Shown: in pieces, positions 1 to 4,912 of the stretch | Layout: each line of letters begins with the position of its first letter | Position numbering within the stretch: position 1 is the first letter of the stretch | Source: Acuticoccus sp038745295 | GTDB lineage: Bacteria; Pseudomonadota; Alphaproteobacteria; Rhizobiales; Amorphaceae | Assembly (NCBI GenBank): GCA_038745295.1 | Contig: JBCDLN010000275.1 | Span: 1 to 5,300 of the forward strand | Length of the DNA: 5,300 nt | Direction: 5' to 3' | The notes under the pieces: model-generated | What the model was told of the DNA's origin: nothing | The model's input: the letters and a program-made list of their open reading frames with translations, nothing else | Databases searched by the model: none | Translations under genes and position numbers: made by a program

Positions 1-1167
1 CGTGAGTGCATAGACAGCTCCGTCAGGGCCAACGCGTACATCTCGGATACGGGCGCGTAAGGGAACCCGCTCTTCAGCGATCACGCGGTCTCCCTCAAGG
101 TGCAGCACCACAAGCCCGCCCGCAACAAGGCCGCCCACGAGCAGCGCCCCTTGCCATTCTTCGATGGCGTTGCTGGTGTACTCATCCATCCCAGAGGGGG
201 CAATCACAGGGTCCCAGTAGTAGATGGGCTGTTCCATCCCAGGCGCTTCCACGAGCCCGTCGCCCACGCGCGAGCCGCTATAATTCACGCCACGGGTGAT
301 CACGGGCCAACCGTAGTTGAGGCCAGCTTTGGGACGGTTCAGTTCGTCGCCGCCGCGTGGGCCGTGCTCCACGGTCCATAGGTCGCCTGCCGCTGTCACC
401 ACAGCCGACTGCGGATTGCGATGGCCGTACGACCAGATTTGCGGCTGGACACCGGCTTGACCCACAAAGGGGTTGTCGGCCGGAACGCTCCCATCAGGGT
501 TGATGCGCATCACCTTGCCAAGCCCGGAATTGAGGTTTTGTGCTTCCCCCCGCACCCGGCTATCGGACCGTTCGCCCGTGGTGATGAAGAGGGTGCCATC
601 GGGCGCGAACGCCAGCCGCGAACCGAAGTGTTTTGTTCCACGATAGGCAGGCGTTTGACGGAAGATGATCGTCAGATCTCTCAGCGTACCGCCACCGTCG
701 GCGGTGCGACGCAGTGTGGCGCGGGCGACGCTGGTGCCATTAGCACCGCCCCCGCGGGGTTCGGCGTAGCTGAAGAGAATGATGCCCGTCCTACCAAAGT
801 CAGGCGACAGAGCAACGTCAAGCAAGCCCCCTTGCCCGCGGGCATCCACCTGGGGGACACCATCGATGGCAGGGCCCACACCGCCACTCCTATCCACGAT
901 ATGAAGCGCGCCGGCTTTGGTGGTCACAAGCATGTGCCCGTCCGGCAAAAACTCCATAGCCCACAGCCGAGGCAGGTTCGTGGCGACTGTGGTGATATCG
1001 AGGGTGGGCACCTTGTCGGCGCCAGGGGCCCTTGTTTGATGTTGGAACGAGGGTTGTTGGAAGGGCGCGTTCTTTGGCCCTTTTGAAACCGGCGGCGCCG
1101 TTTGCGCCCAAGCAGAGAACGGCGCTGTCGCCAGCGCAACCAGAAGCGAAACTGTCAGTGCCCGCAT
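1..1167 (-). CDS. PQQ-dependent aldose sugar dehydrogenase (sGDH/YliI family), 3' end outside window
   Basis: Read from ATG at 1167 down to position 1, this frame is open for 389 codons. It encodes a periplasmic quinoprotein expected to oxidise aldoses to lactones with PQQ, a six-bladed beta-propeller. Residues 1-21 look like a Sec signal peptide (basic start, hydrophobic core, cleavage after A-W-A at 21). A Pro/Gln-rich linker runs to about 52. By comparison with Acinetobacter soluble GDH I match: Q112 in GQGGLLD (Gln76), H180 in KHFGSRL (catalytic His144), E199 in TTGE (Asp163 position), R250/N251/Q253 in GHRNPQ (Arg228/Asn229/Gln231), EHGPRGGDELN at 267-277, NYGWP at 284-288, and R373/R375 in RIRD (Arg406/Arg408). 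Family members usually end soon after the GPDG-x-x-Y motif seen at 380-386, so perhaps 15-25 residues are missing. AGAGGG at 1173-1178, 5 nt upstream, supports the start. The enzyme class is secure; the sugar substrate is not known from sequence. Confidence 0.93.
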   Translation of the reverse strand, partial: MRALTVSLLVALATAPFSAWAQTAPPVSKGPKNAPFQQPSFQHQTRAPGADKVPTLDITTVATNLPRLWAMEFLPDGHMLVTTKAGALHIVDRSGGVGPAIDGVPQVDARGQGGLLDVALSPDFGRTGIILFSYAEPRGGGANGTSVARATLRRTADGGGTLRDLTIIFRQTPAYRGTKHFGSRLAFAPDGTLFITTGERSDSRVRGEAQNLNSGLGKVMRINPDGSVPADNPFVGQAGVQPQIWSYGHRNPQSAVVTAAGDLWTVEHGPRGGDELNRPKAGLNYGWPVITRGVNYSGSRVGDGLVEAPGMEQPIYYWDPVIAPSGMDEYTSNAIEEWQGALLVGGLVAGGLVVLHLEGDRVIAEERVPLRARIRDVRVGPDGAVYALT

Positions 1168-1488
1168 AATAACCCTCTTCGCCAGAGACCTCGAACAGAT
1201 GGCGCAGGGATAACTATGTTGGTTTGCGCGAAGGCCAAGGCGCAGCAGGCGCGCCGCAGTCGCTTCGCAGGGGTAGGACCATCGGCTGGCTCGAGCGGGT
1301 TTTGCTCCCGCCGCAAGATTGAATTGACCGGCACGGAGATACCGTCTCACCCAGCGATGCGGGTGACTTCATTTGCACTTACCCAGGGCGCTGGCACCGC
1401 TCTCAGTGAGGTGTACGCGCGGGATGACGACCAGTCGCCGCCGATCTGATGGCGCCTGGGTGCCGTGCGACGTCCGACAACAACCCCC
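1168..1488. other. Intergenic region between BLUF gene and sugar dehydrogenase; no gene seen
   Basis: This gap of 321 nt separates two minus-strand genes. Open frames crossing it are arginine-rich, overlap the dehydrogenase signal-peptide region in antisense and show no recognisable domain. The part nearest 1167 must hold the dehydrogenase ribosome binding site (AGAGGG at 1173-1178) and probably its promoter. However, I find no pair of -35/-10 boxes there better than chance. A weak stem (GCGGG with CCCGC, around 1296-1312) has no adjoining T-run on the minus strand, so it is a poor terminator for the BLUF transcript. Confidence 0.6.
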
Positions 1489-1971
1489 TCAAGCGGTCGG
1501 CTGATATCCGTCCAGAAGCTGGCCGATGCCGTTGCCTTGGTGAGTAAGCCAAGCCCCTGTCAAAATGAGACGGCGCATGTGCCGCAAAACGCCTTCCGCG
1601 CTGATGGGCTTGTCGTCGTTGACTTCTGCCAGGAGTTCGGAAGCGGCGGTGTGGCCAAAGGTACTTTGCGTGTCGCCGTGGAACGCCATCGACCAATCGG
1701 GGAAGAGCCGCTGATCGGCTTCAACAAACTCTATAAGGCGAATATTGGCATGCCGTGTATCGCAGCAAATCCGTTCAAACACCGGCTCTATGGCGCTTAA
1801 AGGCCCTTCAAGAACTTGGATGAAGACACCGTCCACAAAGATCAAAGCACCCGTCACCCCTGCAGCCTTATTGGATTGTTTTGCCTTTTCAACAATGGCG
1901 GCGACATGTTCGTGCGCGTCATTTGACATGCTGTCCAACCGCATATCACTCACATAAAGCGCCCGATGCAT
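1489..1971 (-). CDS. Short stand-alone BLUF-domain blue-light (FAD) photoreceptor
   Basis: A 160-residue protein that is a BLUF domain plus a short helical tail, with no output domain. BLUF proteins bind FAD and sense blue light by rearranging a Tyr-Gln hydrogen-bond network. Visible key residues are Y6 (LYVS), N34 (before AAGVTGALI), Q52 (FIQVLEG), RH at 73-74, and W93/M95 (FPDWSM). The N-to-Q (18) and Q-to-W (41) spacings equal those of AppA, so the flavin pocket looks functional. The Tyr-to-Asn spacing is 28 rather than 24, an extra stretch after strand 1 (residues 11-18). Residues 100-160 form the tail typical of short BLUF proteins such as PixD and BlrB, which signal through partner proteins. 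I chose ATG at 1971, one residue before the usual beta-1 start and preceded by AGAGGG. An ATG at 1998 or 2172 would add a tail unlike BLUF proteins. The output partner is unknown; no EAL or GGDEF gene is in the window. Confidence 0.92.
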   Translation of the reverse strand: MHRALYVSDMRLDSMSNDAHEHVAAIVEKAKQSNKAAGVTGALIFVDGVFIQVLEGPLSAIEPVFERICCDTRHANIRLIEFVEADQRLFPDWSMAFHGDTQSTFGHTAASELLAEVNDDKPISAEGVLRHMRRLILTGAWLTHQGNGIGQLLDGYQPTA

Positions 1972-1981
1972 GGCGTTTGTT

Positions 1982-1987
1982 CCCTCT
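1982..1987 (-). promoter_or_regulatory. Ribosome binding site that sets the BLUF start
   Basis: AGAGGG lies 10 nt upstream of the ATG at 1971. It falls inside the alternative longer reading from ATG 1998, which has no purine-rich site of its own. Together with the position of the BLUF beta-1 strand this favours the shorter protein. The same hexamer precedes the sugar dehydrogenase at 1173-1178. Confidence 0.55.
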
Positions 1988-2056
1988 GTCAATGCCATGG
2001 TGCCGAGCTTTGACGACACCGATACGTACAGAGCCAACGCACTCGCGCATGGACCG

Positions 2057-2077
2057 GATGCCCCCTGATTTGGCATC
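2057..2077. repeat. Inverted repeat, 6-bp arms with 9-nt loop
   Basis: GATGCC at 2057-2062 is the exact reverse complement of GGCATC at 2072-2077, separated by nine bases. It sits 86 bp upstream of the BLUF start codon, within the probable leader or promoter of that gene. No T-run follows it on the minus strand. It may be an operator half-site pair, an RNA hairpin or chance. Confidence 0.35.
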
Positions 2078-2090
2078 TCCGTTATCGACC

Positions 2091-2109
2091 CGCGACACGG
2101 TGTGTCGCG
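2091..2109. repeat. Perfect inverted repeat, 8-bp arms with 3-nt centre
   Basis: CGCGACAC at 2091-2098 and GTGTCGCG at 2102-2109 are perfect reverse complements around GGT. The element lies 120 bp upstream of the BLUF start and 125 bp past the end of the VOC gene. The compact symmetry fits either a dimeric repressor operator or a tight RNA hairpin. The absence of a T-run on either side argues against an intrinsic terminator. Confidence 0.5.
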
Positions 2110-2185
2110 CCGGCGGTCATGAGCGGGAGATTGGGGTGGGCGAACGGTGCGGATCGTCTGGCCGCACAGCACGCTCGGCGTTCAA

Positions 2186-2201
2186 CGGCCCGGCAGGGCC
2201 G
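2186..2201 (-). terminator. GC-rich hairpin after the VOC gene, possible transcript end
   Basis: CGGCCC at 2186-2191 pairs perfectly with GGGCCG at 2196-2201 around a four-base loop. On the minus strand it comes 32 nt after the TAA of the VOC gene, where the livH-VOC transcript would be expected to end. The following bases (TTGAACG) contain no U-run, so it is at best an atypical intrinsic terminator or an RNA 3' end stabiliser. Confidence 0.35.
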
Positions 2202-2233
2202 GCGCCATGATTGCAGCGCGTTGGCAACGGGAT

Positions 2234-2608
2234 TTAGGGCCAAACGTTCGCGTTTTGGGCAAAGTCATGCCGCTGCGGCCCCACCACGCAAAATCGGTGA
2301 CCTGAAGGCGCTTCCATGATGATCCAGCGCGGATGATGGGCGACCCGGCGTGCGCCAAGCGCTTCAAGACGGTTGGCCTCAGCCTCTTTGTTGTCAGTTT
2401 CAATGTCGAGATGGACGCGCGGTGGATGATCCACAGACTGGAGAAGCACCCGCGGCTCGCCAGGGGATGGCGCCAGAGGCGCATATTTGCCGTCATCATC
2501 GACTTTTCCAGGCAAGCCCAGAGCCTTCGCCCAGAACGCCGCCGCATCGGTGAGGTCATCGGTTTGACAATCAATGACAAGACACGCCAGTCGGCTTTTG
2601 TGAGTCAT
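2234..2608 (-). CDS. Small glyoxalase-like (VOC superfamily) protein, substrate unknown
   Basis: A 124-residue, single-domain VOC-fold protein. It has the repeated beta-alpha-beta-beta-beta pattern: first half LACLVIDCQTDDL with AAAFWAKALGL (residues 7-32) and a strand near RVLLQSV (53-59); second half PRVHLDIET (63-71), EAEANRLEALGARRV (75-89) and WIIMEAPSGHRFCVV (95-109). Candidate metal or polar ligands are H66 and E99. The pattern resembles the glyoxalase-like group often annotated only as VOC protein, not true glyoxalase I. ATG at 2608 was chosen because AAGGGAG lies 5 nt upstream and the domain begins there; the open frame continues to 2719 but into livH coding sequence. It starts only 26 bp after the livH stop on the same strand, so co-transcription is likely. 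A role in handling the substrate imported through LivH is conceivable but unproven. Confidence 0.85.
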   Translation of the reverse strand: MTHKSRLACLVIDCQTDDLTDAAAFWAKALGLPGKVDDDGKYAPLAPSPGEPRVLLQSVDHPPRVHLDIETDNKEAEANRLEALGARRVAHHPRWIIMEAPSGHRFCVVGPQRHDFAQNANVWP

Positions 2609-2613
2609 GGCGG

Positions 2614-2620
2614 CTCCCTT
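2614..2620 (-). promoter_or_regulatory. Ribosome binding site that sets the VOC start
   Basis: AAGGGAG, 5 nt upstream of ATG 2608, is the strongest Shine-Dalgarno match in the window. It lies in the 26-bp gap after the livH stop codon at 2635-2637. It decides the start against the longer frame that runs back into livH. Confidence 0.65.
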
Positions 2621-2634
2621 GTGTCCCTGGGCGG

Positions 2635-3615
2635 CTAGATCCGCTCGATAATGCGTTCTCCAAAAAGACCCTGCGGCCGGAACAAAAGAAAAACAAGTGC
2701 AATCATGTACGCGAACCAACTTTCAATGCCGCCCCCCACCAACGGCCCCCAGTAAATCTCACCCAGCTTCTCACCGATCCCAATGATGAGCCCTCCGACA
2801 ATAGCCCCGGGGATCGACGTGAAGCCGCCCAGGATCAGCACCGGCAGCGCCTTAAAGGCGATGATTTCGAGGGCGAACGACACGTCCGAGCGGGCGCCCC
2901 ACATGATACCGGTAAAGAGCGCCACGACCCCAGCTGCAAACCAAACGATCACCCAAATCTGATTGAGCGAAATCCCCACCGAAAGAGCCGCTTGGTGATC
3001 ATCTGCGACCGCCCGCAACGCGCGTCCAATGCGCGTTTTGGAGAAGAAAAATCCGAGCGCCCCGACCAACAAAAGCGCAATGCTTGCCGCAGCGATATCC
3101 AAGTGCTGGAATAGGATGAAGCCTGGCTCACCGTCCGGCCCAAGCCCCGCCGGCTCCCACACAGATGAGCCCGTGGGCAAAAACAAAGCCTCCGTCACCA
3201 TGGTTTTGGGCTCACCGCCAAAGATCAATTCGCCAAGGCCGATCAAGAAAAAAGTGAGCCCGATCGTGGCCATGAACAAAATAATGTCCGGCTGGTTGAC
3301 AAGCGGTCGCAGAACAAAACGCTCCACCGCCAAAGCCAGAACGAACATGATGGCAAGACACAGCAGGAAAGCCAGCGGCGCCGGGACCCCAAAGGCCACC
3401 AGCCCCACGAGCGAGAGCGCGGCAAACACCACCATGATCCCCTGGGCAAAATTGAAGACGCCCGAGGCTTTGAAGATGAGCACAAAGCCCAGCGCGATGA
3501 GAGCGTAGAGCACACCGCCCACAAAGCCTTCCCAGAGAACCTGGATGAAAAAGTCAGGCGTAGCGCCCATTTGGATAAATGGGTCCACAAAAACAGCGTA
3601 AAGAGTGTTTGTCAC
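2635..3615 (-). CDS. livH: Branched-chain amino acid-type ABC transporter permease, LivH subunit
   Basis: A 326-residue inner-membrane permease of the LivH/BPD_transp_2 family, one of two membrane subunits that with LivM, LivG and LivF import branched-chain amino acids or related carboxylates. Hydrophobic segments fall at about 24-48, 56-76, 79-99, 110-133, 172-191, 219-239, 250-281 and 299-313. Family signatures are GGVLYALIALGFVLIFKASG (33-52), FNFAQG (54-59), the coupling stretch RALRAVADDHQAALSVGIS (198-216), LGGFTSIPGAIVGG (262-275) and FRPQGLFGER (312-321). The start is GTG at 3615, the only possible start before an in-frame stop, with GAGG 4 nt upstream; ATG at 3570 is an alternative without a ribosome site. 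Length is normal. The gene is divergent from gntR and followed by a VOC gene, with no livM, ATPase or binding-protein gene adjacent, which is unusual. The family is certain; the substrate could be an organic or aromatic acid, amide or amino acid. Confidence 0.95.
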   Translation of the reverse strand: MTNTLYAVFVDPFIQMGATPDFFIQVLWEGFVGGVLYALIALGFVLIFKASGVFNFAQGIMVVFAALSLVGLVAFGVPAPLAFLLCLAIMFVLALAVERFVLRPLVNQPDIILFMATIGLTFFLIGLGELIFGGEPKTMVTEALFLPTGSSVWEPAGLGPDGEPGFILFQHLDIAAASIALLLVGALGFFFSKTRIGRALRAVADDHQAALSVGISLNQIWVIVWFAAGVVALFTGIMWGARSDVSFALEIIAFKALPVLILGGFTSIPGAIVGGLIIGIGEKLGEIYWGPLVGGGIESWFAYMIALVFLLFRPQGLFGERIIERI

Positions 3616-3771
3616 AGCGCCTCGCTCGCGGATTGGCGGGCGTTACCGTGGTCAATCGCACTCTATGGCGCAACCCCTCGGCACAATCGCCCACTGTGCG
3701 CTGGAGCGTCGCGCCGAATGTCACGAACCACCCGGCTCCTGGTAAGGTACCTGCGGGCCAGTGCGAGGAGA

Positions 3772-3799
3772 TTGGGGTTTAAAACACTCAAATTATAAT
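3772..3799 (+). promoter_or_regulatory. Weak candidate plus-strand promoter toward gntR
   Basis: TTGGGG (3772-3777) and a perfect TATAAT (3794-3799) are spaced 16 bp apart. The -10 overlaps the minus-strand TATAAT at 3792-3797, forming ATTATAAT. If used it would give a leader of roughly 190 nt before gntR. The -35 matches the consensus at only three positions. Confidence 0.2.
3792..3797 (-). promoter_or_regulatory. Candidate -10 box for livH
   Basis: On the minus strand the bases read TATAAT, a perfect -10 consensus, 177 bp upstream of the livH GTG. No convincing -35 box lies 16-18 bp further upstream (best match is 2 of 6), so it would need an activator or be a chance product of the AT-rich repeat. 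Use of this site implies a leader of about 170 nt. Confidence 0.3.
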
Positions 3800-3807
3800 A
3801 ATAATAA
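3796..3807 (+). repeat. Short TAA tandem repeat (four copies)
   Basis: Four consecutive TAA units occur in an otherwise GC-rich window, immediately beside the mirrored -10 boxes. Slippage in this tract could change promoter spacing, but four units is short for that role. Confidence 0.6.
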
Positions 3808-3945
3808 ATGAAGAAGCATGTCGCTCTGGTGAACACTTGCCACCGAGTGATGCGTTTTTTTCAAAGAAACTTCTTCTCTTGCGGTGTAGTGCGCTGCGCA
3901 TGTGGTGTTACTGGTTGACGGTTTGACGCGGTCCCTCTTGGCGTC

Positions 3946-3978
3946 TTGACACCGTTGTTTTTCATGTTTGGTTATAGT
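3946..3978 (+). promoter_or_regulatory. Candidate gntR promoter near the gene
   Basis: A perfect TTGACA at 3946-3951 and TATAGT at 3973-3978 lie just upstream of the regulator. The 21-bp spacing is longer than the usual 16-18, which lowers confidence. The -10 lies inside an imperfect palindrome (GTTTG 3966-3970, CAAAC 3981-3985), as expected for an autoregulated repressor gene. If transcription began near 3985 the message would be almost leaderless, which fits the lack of a ribosome site before the start codon. Confidence 0.3.
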
Positions 3979-3998
3979 TACAAACGCTAAAATTGTGC

Positions 3999-4715
3999 AT
4001 GCAAAGTATGTCATTGCTATCGTCTTCTGAGCGCTCGACGGCGAACGAGAAGAGCGATGCGTCCGCGGCGCAGCGCGTATTGCGGCAATTGCGGGATGAC
4101 ATCATCTCAGGAAAGCTGAGGCCTGGCGCGCGCATTGTTGAGCGTAAGCTTTCCCATGAGCTGTCGGTTTCCCGCACGCCGTTGCGTGAAGCGCTCAAAC
4201 TCCTTGAAAGTGAAGGGCTCATCGAGCTGTCGCAAAACCGGGGCGCGCGCGTGCGCGAGTTTACGGAGCGTCAAGCGATTGATTTATTTGAAGTTCTATC
4301 CGTTGTGGAGGGCCGCGCCGCAGAGATTGCCGCCAATCGCATCTCGCCCCAAATGAACCAGGATCTGCTGCGTGATCACTATGCGATGGCGCGCTGCTTT
4401 GAGGCCGGTGATACCGATGGGTACTTTGACCTCAACACCAAAATCCACAGAACCATCGTTCGTGCTGCGGACAACGAGGTGCTGACCAACACCCACGCAA
4501 ACCTCCAAATGCGGGCCAATCAAGGTCGGTTCTTGGCGGTGCTGGATGTGAGGCGATGGTCAGAGGGGATGGAGGAGCACGAAGAGCTCATTGCTGCCAT
4601 ATCCCGCAAGGACAGCACCGCTGCTGGAGAGGTTTGGCGAAGGCATTTGTCCAAGACGGGCTACTGGCTCGCCAATGCTGTGCGGCTCAATCGGGGGATG
4701 TCTTCCCTCCTTTGA
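3999..4715 (+). CDS. GntR-family transcriptional regulator, FCD subfamily
   Basis: A 238-residue DNA-binding regulator, counted from ATG 3999; ATG 4008 gives 235 residues. Positions below are from 4008. The winged helix-turn-helix spans about 21-86: AQRVLRQLRDDIISGKLRPG, then VERKLSHELSVSRTPLREAL with the recognition helix SRTPLREALKLLESEGL, then the wing NRGARV. The FCD ligand domain spans about 90-220, with likely metal or carboxylate ligands N143 and H147 (NTKIH), H191 (EEHEEL) and H213 (RRHL). Asn at 143 takes the place often held by Asp, a variation known in the family. FCD regulators typically sense organic acids, amino acids or sugar acids and often repress divergent catabolic or transport genes. 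Here the divergent gene is livH. Neither ATG has a clear Shine-Dalgarno site, and a TTG at 3993 is also possible, so the exact start is uncertain. The effector cannot be told from sequence. Confidence 0.93.
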   Translation: MQSMSLLSSSERSTANEKSDASAAQRVLRQLRDDIISGKLRPGARIVERKLSHELSVSRTPLREALKLLESEGLIELSQNRGARVREFTERQAIDLFEVLSVVEGRAAEIAANRISPQMNQDLLRDHYAMARCFEAGDTDGYFDLNTKIHRTIVRAADNEVLTNTHANLQMRANQGRFLAVLDVRRWSEGMEEHEELIAAISRKDSTAAGEVWRRHLSKTGYWLANAVRLNRGMSSLL

Positions 4716-4771
4716 AAGCCAGGGACGGTGGCGCGTTATGAGCCCGGCAGCTCATGGTCATAGCGGTGGAC

Positions 4772-4799
4772 CGCCACCCGCCTATTCAGGCGAGTGGCG
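4772..4799. terminator. Strong hairpin between convergent genes
   Basis: CGCCAC (4772-4777) pairs with GTGGCG (4794-4799) and CGCCT (4779-4783) pairs with AGGCG (4788-4792), with one C/A mismatch between the two stems and an ATTC loop. It lies 56 nt after the gntR stop and downstream of gloA on the other strand, a natural place for a bidirectional transcript end. No T-run flanks it on either strand, so intrinsic termination is not assured. Confidence 0.4.
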
Positions 4800-4882
4800 A
4801 TGGGCTGGGAACGGAGTGTCATAGCGCAGCAGCGCACCCGCGGGGCCCCGAAGAGCGCGCAGGGGTCTTTGAAAGCCGCAAC

Positions 4883-4906
4883 GCGCTCACCGGCGTGACG
4901 GTGCGC
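4883..4906 (-). terminator. Bulged hairpin just after gloA
   Basis: GCGC plus ACCG (4883-4886, 4889-4892) pair with CGGT plus GCGC (4899-4902, 4903-4906), with a two-base bulge and a six-base loop. On the minus strand it begins 6 nt after the gloA stop. It is not followed by a U-run, so this is a weak terminator candidate. Confidence 0.25.
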
Positions 4907-4912
4907 TAGACG

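Larger units (their letters stand above)
3616..3998. other. Divergent livH/gntR control region
   Basis: This 383-nt gap splits in two. From 3616 to about 3780 it is GC-rich like the coding DNA and would be the livH leader; no coherent peptide is visible in it. From about 3781 to 3998 it is AT-rich, with a TAA repeat, overlapping -10-like boxes on both strands, a T7 run (3855-3861), three TTGAC motifs (3915-3951) and an imperfect palindrome (3966-3985) just before the regulator. Such a layout is normal for a GntR-type repressor that controls itself and a divergent transport gene. Binding sites are inferred, not shown. Confidence 0.55.

Noticed and set aside
421..1086. Long plus-strand open frame of 221 codons
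   Set aside because: It lies fully antisense to the sugar dehydrogenase, whose frame shows many conserved motifs; the plus-strand peptide resembles no domain and arises from GC-rich codon bias.
1102..1449. Plus-strand open frame filling the gap before the BLUF gene
   Set aside because: Arg/Gln-rich, begins antisense to the dehydrogenase signal peptide, and has no recognisable domain.
1972..2172. N-terminal extension of the BLUF protein to ATG 2172
   Set aside because: The extension is Pro/Arg/Ser-rich, spans the inverted repeats and precedes a BLUF fold that already begins at its first strand; the AGAGGG site favours ATG 1971.
2182..2580. Minus-strand open frame of 132 codons
   Set aside because: Overlaps the VOC gene in another frame and lacks VOC motifs; the 2234-2608 frame has the ribosome site and the domain.
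3029..3508. Plus-strand open frame of 159 codons inside livH
   Set aside because: Antisense to well-conserved LivH membrane segments; Lys/Ser/Thr/Pro-rich with no family pattern.
4841..4850. Perfect 10-bp palindrome CGGGGCCCCG
   Set aside because: It has no loop and consists only of G and C, easily expected by chance in GC-rich DNA; no further sign of function.
4710..4877. Direct repeat CTTTGAAAGCC at 4710-4720 and 4867-4877
   Set aside because: Only two 11-bp copies, one overlapping the gntR stop codon; nothing element-like lies between them and no target duplication or transposase is present.
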